From the NCBI GenBank assembly GCA_017480245.1, contig JAFVBA010000010.1:271361-335360 (forward strand): DNA of 64,000 bases. Reading direction: 5' to 3'. This DNA comes from Bacteroidales bacterium (GTDB lineage Bacteria > Bacteroidota > Bacteroidia > Bacteroidales > P3). The notes beneath the pieces are model-generated. The model searched no databases. It worked only from the letters and a program-made list of their open reading frames with translations, and had not been told where the DNA came from. Below, one piece after another: positions 25,142 through 32,619 of this stretch (the first letter of the stretch is position 1; every line of letters begins with the position of its first letter). Made by a program: the position numbers and the translations under genes.

Positions 25142-27538
25142 ATGAGCAAAAAAAGAAAAATCTTATCAATATTAGTGATAAGTATCCTTTTAGGAGGATT
25201 TTGGATGAGCGCAGAGGCTCAAAATTACGCAAAATCAAAATCAGTGACAATTGACGGTCTGAAATATTTGGTTAACGGTACGAGTGCAGAATTGAAGTCT
25301 GTTGAGAATACTTCGTTAGAAACTATAGTAGTTCCAGCTACTATCACGAGTGGCTCAACTTATACTGTTGATAGAATATCTGCAGATTTTGGAAGTTGTG
25401 ATAAACTTGTTTCTATTACAATTCCAAAGGAAGTTGAGGAAATATATGCAAACTTCTCTGGTTGCGTTTCTCTTAAAGAAATAATAGTGGCAGATGATAA
25501 TGAATATTACTACTCTGAAGGTGGTATCTTATATGAATATCCATTAGAGACTGATGAAGTTACCGTAGCTTCCACGGACGAAGTTTGGGTTCTTTGTGTT
25601 CCTCAAAAAGTTGAGTGGGATGGTCTTACTTGGGATAAAGATGTTATCGGAATTAGAGACGGTGCATTTAAAAATGTAAAAACTATAACTACTCTTTCGG
25701 GATTAGATGGTGTTGTAGAAATTGAAGATAATGCTTTTGCTGGTTCTTTAATTTCAAAGATAGAACTAAATAAAGAATTAAAAACAATTGGAGATAATGT
25801 TTTTGGTGTAAATGTTACTTCTATAACTGTTAGTGATAAAAATACAACTTTCACTTCTATAGACGGAGCATTATATTCTATAGATGGAACAGTTCTTTAT
25901 GCTTACCCTTCAGCATTAACTACGGCAGTTATACCAGCTTCAGTTACAAATATGCAAAATCCATTTCATAAAAAATCTGTTGTTGAAGAAATAACTTTTA
26001 AAGGTTCTGTTCCTGCAGGAGATTTAGCTACAGTGAAATTAGAAAAACTATCTACAATCTATGTACCTTGTTCTGCAACGATACCAACATTAAATGCAAA
26101 TGTTAATCTTTATAATGTAAAGAAAAATACTTATAGCGTAATTGATGATAATATGGTATTAGATCCTGCCGATTGTGATTGCTTAACTGGAGATACAATC
26201 ACCATAAAGAATGGTGCAACTTTAGCATTCTCTTCTTATACAGATGCTGTTAAAACTGCTCTTGCAAGTAAGATATTTGTTTTAGAAAAATCTTTACCTG
26301 CTGGAAAATATTCTACATTAGGTAATTTATCAAAGGAAACTACTTATGAGTACTTGAAGAATAATAAGGGCGATAAAACTGGACTTGCTCATGGTTTTGC
26401 TAAAAAACATTTAGACTACGAAACAAATGATTGGACAAGTTTCTTATCTTATGCTACAGAAACTCCAGAAAACGGAGCATCTTTAGTTTATCCTTATTAC
26501 ACTGCTGTTGGTGGTGGTGATGTATTGGCTGATGATAATGTTATAGTTAGTCAAATTATAGAAAATGTTCATGCAGATGATTTTTCATTTGCTTTAACAA
26601 ATACAGGAAGTACTGATGGCGGAAATGGTGTTTGGTTCGGTTTAGCAAATCCATATATGGGAATGTTAGATCTTAAATCATTTTTCACAAACAATAGTGG
26701 ATTTAATAAAGTTATAACCATATTTAATAATGGTGATTGGGATCAAGTTACTCTATCAAAGGGTAGCAACATTGGTTTAATGCCGGCTGGAGCTATGTTT
26801 GTAACAAGTAAGAGCAATGCCTCTTCTGTTACTGTTAATTACAAAACTTCTCAAATAAAAACATCTGAGGCAGAAGTTATATATAAATCAACTTCAAATG
26901 ATAACGTAATTGAATTTGTTGCTAAAGCAAATGGTCTTGATAGAAATGCTGTTGCAATGTTAGATGAAAATTCATCTAATGGTTATGATGGCGAAGATGG
27001 ACATGTTATGTTTTCTGTAAATGAAGATAAAGTTTCTCCATATTTTGTTGTTGATGGAAATAATTTGTTTGCAAATTCATTTGCATCTCTTCCTTATACT
27101 TCAGAAATTAATTTCCATGCACAAAAAACTGCTGACGTTGAATTTTTAGTAAATAATGTTCCTGCAGGAATGGAAGTTTCTATAGTTGATGTATTATCTG
27201 GAGAAGAAACTATTTTAACTGACGGTGATGCTTTCAACTTTACTGCTGATGAAGGAGAGAATACAGGAAGATATCAAATCAAATTCGCTAAAAAATCTGC
27301 AGGTATAGAAAATGTTGCAGATGCTAATGTAAGCGTTTATAACAACAATAATGAAATATTCGTTAATGCTAATGGATTAAAGAATATTGAAGTTGTTAAT
27401 ACTTTAGGTCAAGTTGTTTATTCAAGTGCAGTTAGCGGTGATAACGCAAAAGTTACTTTGAATGCTAACGCAGGTGCTTACATCGTTAATGTAAGAACTA
27501 TCAACGGAACTCAATCAGCAAAAATAGTTGTTAAATAA
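25142..27538 (+). CDS. BspA-like LRR surface protein with T9SS sorting domain
   Basis: 798 aa. The signal peptide ends near SAEAQ (residue 27). Residues about 30-330 hold BspA/TpLRR-type repeats (KLVSITIPKEVEEIYANFSG, SLKEIIVADDNEYYY, ALYSIDGTVLYAYPSALTTA). A long beta-rich middle follows. The last 80 residues match a T9SS type A domain (VSVYNNNNEIFVNANGLKNI, TLGQVVYSS, GAYIVNVRT, KIVVK), although the usual FPNP start is VSVYN here. It is therefore exported to the cell surface. Codon use is more A/T-rich in the middle than in neighbours. It is followed 25 bp later by a small C-terminally anchored protein, probably co-transcribed. Confidence 0.85.
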   Translation: MSKKRKILSILVISILLGGFWMSAEAQNYAKSKSVTIDGLKYLVNGTSAELKSVENTSLETIVVPATITSGSTYTVDRISADFGSCDKLVSITIPKEVEEIYANFSGCVSLKEIIVADDNEYYYSEGGILYEYPLETDEVTVASTDEVWVLCVPQKVEWDGLTWDKDVIGIRDGAFKNVKTITTLSGLDGVVEIEDNAFAGSLISKIELNKELKTIGDNVFGVNVTSITVSDKNTTFTSIDGALYSIDGTVLYAYPSALTTAVIPASVTNMQNPFHKKSVVEEITFKGSVPAGDLATVKLEKLSTIYVPCSATIPTLNANVNLYNVKKNTYSVIDDNMVLDPADCDCLTGDTITIKNGATLAFSSYTDAVKTALASKIFVLEKSLPAGKYSTLGNLSKETTYEYLKNNKGDKTGLAHGFAKKHLDYETNDWTSFLSYATETPENGASLVYPYYTAVGGGDVLADDNVIVSQIIENVHADDFSFALTNTGSTDGGNGVWFGLANPYMGMLDLKSFFTNNSGFNKVITIFNNGDWDQVTLSKGSNIGLMPAGAMFVTSKSNASSVTVNYKTSQIKTSEAEVIYKSTSNDNVIEFVAKANGLDRNAVAMLDENSSNGYDGEDGHVMFSVNEDKVSPYFVVDGNNLFANSFASLPYTSEINFHAQKTADVEFLVNNVPAGMEVSIVDVLSGEETILTDGDAFNFTADEGENTGRYQIKFAKKSAGIENVADANVSVYNNNNEIFVNANGLKNIEVVNTLGQVVYSSAVSGDNAKVTLNANAGAYIVNVRTINGTQSAKIVVK

Positions 27539-27563
27539 AATAAATTAAGGAGGAAAATAGATA

Positions 27564-27794
27564 ATGAAAAAGATATTTAGCGTATTAGCATTGTCTGCAT
27601 TGATGTTATGTTCAACAAATTCATTCGCACAGTTCTTTGCTCCTGGTAATAGTGGTGATGATCCTGCTAAAGAAGAACCAAAACCAGAAGACGAACAAGG
27701 TGCTCCAGTTGGAACTGCAACGGTATTGATGTTAGGTCTTGGTGCTGCAGCATTAGGATACAAAGTTAGAAAAAACCGTAAAGACAACGAGTAG
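27564..27794 (+). CDS. Small protein with tripartite C-terminal sorting-like signal
   Basis: 76 aa. The signal peptide ends near SFAQ (residue 23), followed by an acidic proline/glutamate linker (PAKEEPKPEDEQ). The C-terminal tail has a short motif (APVGTA), a hydrophobic helix (VLMLGLGAAALGY) and basic residues (KVRKNRK). That order resembles PID-CTERM-type sorting signals of small Bacteroidota proteins. A strong TAAGGAGGAAAA ribosome site precedes it. It lies 25 bp after the LRR-T9SS gene and is followed by two hairpins. Role unknown; anchoring or processing of the neighbour is a guess. Confidence 0.65.
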   Translation: MKKIFSVLALSALMLCSTNSFAQFFAPGNSGDDPAKEEPKPEDEQGAPVGTATVLMLGLGAAALGYKVRKNRKDNE

Positions 27795-27815
27795 TCAATA
27801 AAGACACCAAAAAAG

Positions 27816-27900
27816 AGTGAAAGTAAGCAGACAAACTAAAAAATAAAACTTTCACTTAGACAAAAAGACGGGTAATAAATAATTATCCGTCTTTTGTTTT
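27816..27900 (+). terminator. Tandem hairpins after the LRR and small-protein genes
   Basis: First hairpin: AGTGAAAGT (27816-27824) with ACTTTCACT (27848-27856). Second: AAAAGACGG (27863-27871) with CCGTCTTTT (27887-27895), followed by a long T-rich run. The second is the likely terminator. Confidence 0.8.
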
Positions 27901-27913
27901 TCTTTTTATTTTA

Positions 27914-27944
27914 ATTGTTATCATAAAAAATTGTCGTATCTTTG
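27914..27944 (+). promoter_or_regulatory. Promoter of the hydrogenase-like sensor gene
   Basis: ATTG (27914-27917), 19-bp spacer, TATCTTTG (27937-27944) followed by CA, 26 bp before the ATG. Confidence 0.7.
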
Positions 27945-27970
27945 CACCCATTACAAAAAACATAATCTCT

Positions 27971-29836
27971 ATGACAGACTTATTACAACTTGAAGAAATT
28001 AAATGCACGGCTTGCTACTCTTGTGTCAAATCTTGTCCCGTGCAAGCTGTGTATATTAACAAAGATAGTATTACTCCGCAGATTAATAACGAACGTTGTA
28101 TCGGTTGCGGCTCATGTATCAATGCTTGTTCATATGGAGCAATAATTCCTATAAGCGAAATTGAAACAGTTGAGCAAATGCTCTCAGAGGAAGACATTGC
28201 TGCGATTTGCGACCCTGCCATTGCTGGAGAATTTAAAGACATTTCCGATTACCGTAAGTTTGTTAATATGATTCGTCTGTTAGGTTTCAAATATGTTTGC
28301 GAAGTTTCTTTCGGTGTTGATATAATTGCCAAAAAGCAACGCAATGTTCTTTCCTCACATCAAGGCAAACATTTTATTACATCGCATTGTCCCGTTATGA
28401 CATTATATACAGAGCAGTTCCAACCCGAACTTTCGGGGAATATAACCCCACTCGTTACTCCGTTTGCTGCTACTGCCTGCGTTGTAAGAAAAAAATACGG
28501 TGAAAATCTCAAAATTGTAAGTATTACCCCATGTCTTGGTGCGAAGAAAATCAATAATAAATTCAAAGGATTGACACATATTGACGCTTTTCTTTCATTT
28601 AAGGATTTGCGCAAAATGTTTTATTCGCATAATATCAAAGAAGATAATATTGAGTTCTCAGATTTTGATGCTCCGACAGGAAATCTCGGTTCTTTGTACC
28701 CGATTCCTCACGGTTTTATTGAAGCCTGTTCGGAAAATGTCGGCATTATGGAAGGCAAATTCATCACTGCCGAAGGAAAACACGATTCCATCGATGCCGT
28801 TAATCAATTTGCCAAAGATTCACGTACATTAAACTCAAGTTTGAACGTTTATTTTTGCGAGGGTTGCTTTATGGCGACAGGTTGCAGCAAAGGCGATAAA
28901 TTTATCCGCAATGCTTTCACCCGTGAATACGCAGTTAAGCGTGCAGGCGGCATAGATACGAAAAAATGGCAGCAGGATATTGACACGTGGAGCAATCAAA
29001 GTGAGATGATTCATATTTACGAACCTAATTCTCAACGTTTGGCTTCACCGACTAACGAAAAAATAGAAGAGGCTTTCAAACTTTTGGGTAAAGAAGGTTC
29101 ATCACGTGCCACCAATTGCAAATCCTGCGGTTACGATACTTGTTTGGAACTCGCCGTTGCCATTGCTCAGGGTGTTGCAACCGAAAAAATGTGTTTTCTT
29201 CACGCAAAACAGGACAACACCAACTATTCCAACCAACTAAAACTCACAACGGAAAACCTTGTTACCTTACGCAAACAACACGAACAAACACTTGATGATT
29301 TGGCAAACGTAAAACAGTCTGACAATGAGAGCCGTCAGACTATTTCTTCTATGCTTAACCATCTTTATCCTGCCGTTGCAATAGTTGATAATAATTTAAA
29401 AATTACCCAAAGCAACACGGCTTTCATTGATATATTAGGAGAAGAAGCCAAAGAGATAGATGAGATTATCCCTGGGTTGAAAGGAGCTAACATCAAGACA
29501 CTTCTGCCGGGGAATATCTATTCACAAATTGAATATGTATTAAAAAACAGTGAGGAAATCATCAATAAAGACGTTCCTTTGAATGATAACAAATTTATAA
29601 ACATAAGTATTTTTAATCTTGTTCCGAAAAAATCCATCGGAATCATTATCCGTAACTTGTTTAGCGGAGAAGACCGTCCCGAAGAGATAATTAACCGACT
29701 GAATGAGGTAATTAAATCCAATCTTTTGGACGTTCAGCAAATAGGTTTCGTACTTGGCGAAGGTGCAGCGAGAACAGAGAAAATGCTTAACTCAATTATA
29801 CGTTCTTACAAGGAACAAATAGGAAAGAAAGAGTAG
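27971..29836 (+). CDS. Sensory-type [FeFe]-hydrogenase-like protein with PAS domain
   Basis: 621 aa, cytoplasmic. Two ferredoxin [4Fe-4S] motifs at C12/C15/C18/C22 and C43/C46/C49/C53. A divergent H-cluster domain follows: L1 is TSHCPV (C140, with His in the proton-shuttle Cys position), L2 TPCLGAKK (C188), and L3 FCEGC plus ATGC (C296, C299, C305). Next come a CxxCGxxxxC Fe-S module (C383, C386, C391, plus C408), a coiled coil and a PAS domain (about 455-560). This order is that of group C/D sensory hydrogenases, thought to sense H2 or redox state rather than turn over. The effector end is a helix with no kinase or phosphatase, so signalling must go through another protein. The neighbours (ung, surface genes) give no partner. 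Confidence 0.8.
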   Translation: MTDLLQLEEIKCTACYSCVKSCPVQAVYINKDSITPQINNERCIGCGSCINACSYGAIIPISEIETVEQMLSEEDIAAICDPAIAGEFKDISDYRKFVNMIRLLGFKYVCEVSFGVDIIAKKQRNVLSSHQGKHFITSHCPVMTLYTEQFQPELSGNITPLVTPFAATACVVRKKYGENLKIVSITPCLGAKKINNKFKGLTHIDAFLSFKDLRKMFYSHNIKEDNIEFSDFDAPTGNLGSLYPIPHGFIEACSENVGIMEGKFITAEGKHDSIDAVNQFAKDSRTLNSSLNVYFCEGCFMATGCSKGDKFIRNAFTREYAVKRAGGIDTKKWQQDIDTWSNQSEMIHIYEPNSQRLASPTNEKIEEAFKLLGKEGSSRATNCKSCGYDTCLELAVAIAQGVATEKMCFLHAKQDNTNYSNQLKLTTENLVTLRKQHEQTLDDLANVKQSDNESRQTISSMLNHLYPAVAIVDNNLKITQSNTAFIDILGEEAKEIDEIIPGLKGANIKTLLPGNIYSQIEYVLKNSEEIINKDVPLNDNKFINISIFNLVPKKSIGIIIRNLFSGEDRPEEIINRLNEVIKSNLLDVQQIGFVLGEGAARTEKMLNSIIRSYKEQIGKKE

Positions 29837-29839
29837 ATT

Positions 29840-30502
29840 ATGCAAGTTAAGATACATCAAAGTTGGCGTGAAGTCTTGCAACAAGAATTTGATAAACCGT
29901 ATTTTGAAAATCTTGTCGCATTTGTCAAAAACGCTTATGCAACAACAAAAGTTTATCCGCAAGGAAAAAATATTTTTAACGCTTTTAACCTTTGTCCGTT
30001 TGATAAAGTGAAAGTTGTAATCATCGGTCAAGACCCTTATCATGAAGAAGGACAGGCGCAAGGGCTTTGTTTCTCCGTTCCCGATAACATACAAATTCCG
30101 CCGTCATTGATAAACATTTACAAAGAAATCAATTCCGATTTGGGAATACCTATTTCGCAATCGGGGGATTTGACACGTTGGGCTTTGCAAGGCGTTTTGC
30201 TTTTGAATGCTACCCTAACGGTGCAGGCACATCTCGCAGGGTCGCATCAAGGTAAGGGTTGGGAAGAATTTACTGACAATGTAATAAAACTTTTGAGCGA
30301 AAAGAAAGAACATCTTGTATTTTTGCTGTGGGGAAGTTATGCAATAAAAAAATCTTCGTTGATTGACAGGCAGAAACATTTGATATTGACTTCACCGCAC
30401 CCTTCGCCATTGTCGGCATACCGAGGTTTTTTCGGCAACCATCATTTTTCGCAGTGCAATAACTACCTTTCGCAGCACGCAATCACGCCAATAAATTGGT
30501 AA
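29840..30502 (+). CDS. ung: Uracil-DNA glycosylase, family 1
   Basis: 220 aa. The catalytic water-activating loop is GQDPYHEEGQAQGLCFSVP (D65), with LLNATLTVQAHLAGSHQGKG and the minor-groove HPSPLSAYRGFFGNHHFS loop (H187). Removes uracil from DNA to start base-excision repair. The ATG is 3 bp after the stop of the hydrogenase-like gene, so the two are co-transcribed although functionally unrelated. The downstream gap contains a 33-bp tandem repeat and element copy A. Confidence 0.97.
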   Translation: MQVKIHQSWREVLQQEFDKPYFENLVAFVKNAYATTKVYPQGKNIFNAFNLCPFDKVKVVIIGQDPYHEEGQAQGLCFSVPDNIQIPPSLINIYKEINSDLGIPISQSGDLTRWALQGVLLLNATLTVQAHLAGSHQGKGWEEFTDNVIKLLSEKKEHLVFLLWGSYAIKKSSLIDRQKHLILTSPHPSPLSAYRGFFGNHHFSQCNNYLSQHAITPINW

Positions 30503-30539
30503 TATTTGATTTACAGTTATGTTTTGTGTATATTATATT

Positions 30540-30650
30540 GAAATTTTGTAGCAATATACCCTGACTTTGTTACAAAATTTCAATAAATTTACCCCTACTT
30601 TGTTACAAATTTCACAAAATTTTACCTCTATTTCATTACAAATATATAAT
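30540..30650. repeat. 33-bp tandem array, site 5
   Basis: Units begin at TACC 30557, 30590 and 30623, exactly 33 bp apart (1.5 times 22), with core CTACTTTGTTACAAATTTCA. The first unit is also folded: GAAATTTTGTAGCAA (30540-30554) pairs with TTGTTACAAAATTTC (30567-30581). It lies in the 505-bp gap between ung and hutH. Confidence 0.8.
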
Positions 30651-30704
30651 TGTATATCTTCAAAAACTAAGGTAGTATGATTTGCTTTGTAAAATTCCTA
30701 TTAT

Positions 30705-30834
30705 CAAAATAAAGTGGTGCGAGCCGCACGGGCAATTTGGAGTTGTTAAAATAAAGTGCCGAATCAGTAAATTGTTTTCTGAAAAGAGTAAAATGTTTTC
30801 TGAAAACAATTTCGTGATTCGGCACTTTATTTTA
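30705..30834 (+). repeat. Dispersed palindromic element, copy A
   Basis: About 130 bp. An outer part with GTGCGAGCCGCAC, itself an inverted repeat, is followed by an inner palindrome whose 19-bp arms (30748-30766 and 30815-30833, core AAAGTGCCGAATCA) are perfect. The inner loop holds two TTTTCTGAAAA words 21 bp apart. It matches copy C in the opposite orientation and the left and central parts of copy B. It contains an apparent ORF that I do not count as a gene. Confidence 0.9.
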
Positions 30835-30940
30835 AGGGTATCAATTAAAGAGTTTATGACATCAAATTACCTGTACTGTTCGCATTAATTTATTTGCAGA
30901 TATTTTATTATGATTTTTCTTCTTTATTTTCTTATTCGGA

Positions 30941-30958
30941 TAAATTTGCGTAAATTTG
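30941..30958 (+). promoter_or_regulatory. Tandem -7 boxes upstream of hutH
   Basis: TAAATTTGCG (30941) and TAAATTTGCA (30951) are two adjacent TAnnTTTG boxes 10 bp apart, 50-67 bp before the hutH ATG. Confidence 0.6.
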
Positions 30959-31007
30959 CAATTTAATTTGAAAATATATTTTTTAAACTTAAAAATACTT
31001 TACAAAA

Positions 31008-32510
31008 ATGGAAATTCATCATATCAGTCCTGAATTGCTTACATTGGAAAGAGTAAGCGAGATAATGGAAAAAGGAATGCATTTGGAATTATCCGAAGAA
31101 AGCAAAAAAAGAATAACAAAATGCCGCGAGTATTTGGATAAGAAAATGGAAAATCAAAAAGAACCTATCTACGGAGTTACAACAGGTTTCGGTTCTTTGT
31201 GCAATATCTCCATCAGTAAGGAACAACTTTCCCAACTTCAGAAGAATCTTGTTATGTCCCACGCTTGCGGTTGCGGTGAAGAGGTTCCTCACGAAGTTGT
31301 TAAGTTGATGCTTTTGAACAAAATCCAATCTCTGTCTTACGGACACTCAGGTACTCAACTTGTAACGGTACAGCGTTTGGTCGATTTCTTCAATAATGAT
31401 ATTTATCCTGTTGTTTATCAATTGGGTTCATTGGGTGCGAGCGGTGATTTGGCTCCTCTTGCCAATATGTGCTTACCTTTGCTTGGTTTAGGTGAAGTTG
31501 ATTACAAAGGAAAGAGAATTTCAGGCGAAGAATTGAATAAACAGATGGGGTGGCAGCCTATTGAGTTGCAGAGTAAGGAAGGTCTTGCCCTTTTGAACGG
31601 AACTCAGTTTATGGGAGCGTTTGCTATGTATTCTATTATCAAGGCTAAAAAACTTTCCAAGTTGGCTGACTTGATTATGACCGTATCTTTGGAAGCCTTT
31701 GACGGAAGAATAGAACCATTCTTTGATAATGTTCATTTGGTAAGGGCTCATCAAGGACAATTAACAACTGCACGCCGCATCCGTTCATTACTTGAGGGCA
31801 GCGAAATCATCAAACGTCATAAACAACACGTACAAGACCCTTATTCTTTCCGTTGTGTTCCTCAGATTCACGGTGCTTGCAAAGACGCTATCAATCATGT
31901 TGCCGACATCATCACAACAGAAATCAATGCAGCAACGGATAACCCTACTGTATTCCCTGATGAAGATATGGTAATCTCTGCTGGTAACTTCCACGGCGAA
32001 CCTTTGGCTTTGAATTTGGATTTTCTTGCTATTGCAGTAAGTGAATTGAGCAGTGTTTCCGAAAGAAGAACTTATCAATTGATAGGTGCAAAGAGGGATT
32101 TGCCTTCATTCCTGGTTGCTAAGCCGGGTGTAAATAGCGGATTTATGATTCCTCAGTATGCCGCGGCAAGTATAGTTAATCAAAATAAAATGCTTTGTAT
32201 GCCGAACTCAGTTGATACCATCGACTCCTCTCAAGGACAGGAAGACCACGTATCATTCGGTTCCAATGCCGCAACTAAGTGTTTCCGCGTTGTAAATAAT
32301 ACCGAAAGAGTGTTGGCTATTGAACTCTTTAACGCAGCACAGGCTTTGGATTTCAGAAAACAGCAGACTGGATTGAAATCTTCTCCTGCTATTGAGAAAT
32401 TTGTTGCCGAGTACCGCAAGAATGTTCATTTTGTAGAGAACGATGAAGTGATGTACACTTTGATTAACAAATCCATTGAGTTCATTCAAAACTATAAATT
32501 GGAATTCTAA
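31008..32510 (+). CDS. hutH: Histidine ammonia-lyase
   Basis: 500 aa aromatic amino acid lyase that deaminates histidine to urocanate. The MIO-forming Ala-Ser-Gly (144-146) sits in GSLGASGDLAPLANMCLPLLG. Other family motifs: YGVTTGFGSLCN, NLVMSHACGCGEEV (Ser-His as in histidine-specific enzymes), ATDNPTVFPDE and the FRKQQTGLKSS tail region. The rest of the hut pathway is not adjacent, so the histidine assignment rests on the Ser-His selectivity pair. A hairpin terminator follows. Confidence 0.92.
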   Translation: MEIHHISPELLTLERVSEIMEKGMHLELSEESKKRITKCREYLDKKMENQKEPIYGVTTGFGSLCNISISKEQLSQLQKNLVMSHACGCGEEVPHEVVKLMLLNKIQSLSYGHSGTQLVTVQRLVDFFNNDIYPVVYQLGSLGASGDLAPLANMCLPLLGLGEVDYKGKRISGEELNKQMGWQPIELQSKEGLALLNGTQFMGAFAMYSIIKAKKLSKLADLIMTVSLEAFDGRIEPFFDNVHLVRAHQGQLTTARRIRSLLEGSEIIKRHKQHVQDPYSFRCVPQIHGACKDAINHVADIITTEINAATDNPTVFPDEDMVISAGNFHGEPLALNLDFLAIAVSELSSVSERRTYQLIGAKRDLPSFLVAKPGVNSGFMIPQYAAASIVNQNKMLCMPNSVDTIDSSQGQEDHVSFGSNAATKCFRVVNNTERVLAIELFNAAQALDFRKQQTGLKSSPAIEKFVAEYRKNVHFVENDEVMYTLINKSIEFIQNYKLEF

Positions 32511-32545
32511 ACGGATATTCTTCTGTAAAGTAATTGTATTTAAAG

Positions 32546-32588
32546 AAATTGCGGTGATTAATAACAAACAAATCACCGCAATTTTATT
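32546..32588. terminator. Bidirectional terminator between hutH and the ABC-F gene
   Basis: AAATTGCGGTGATT (32546-32559) pairs perfectly with AATCACCGCAATTT (32571-32584), loop 11 nt, with a T-rich run on plus. Confidence 0.85.
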
Positions 32589-32619
32589 ATTTACCGAGAT
32601 TTTTTTTCAAAACAAATTT

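Noticed and set aside
30682-30888. ORF over element copy A
   Set aside because: It is the palindromic element read in its open frame, with no ribosome site; the equivalent ORFs over copy C occur on both strands, as expected from symmetry.
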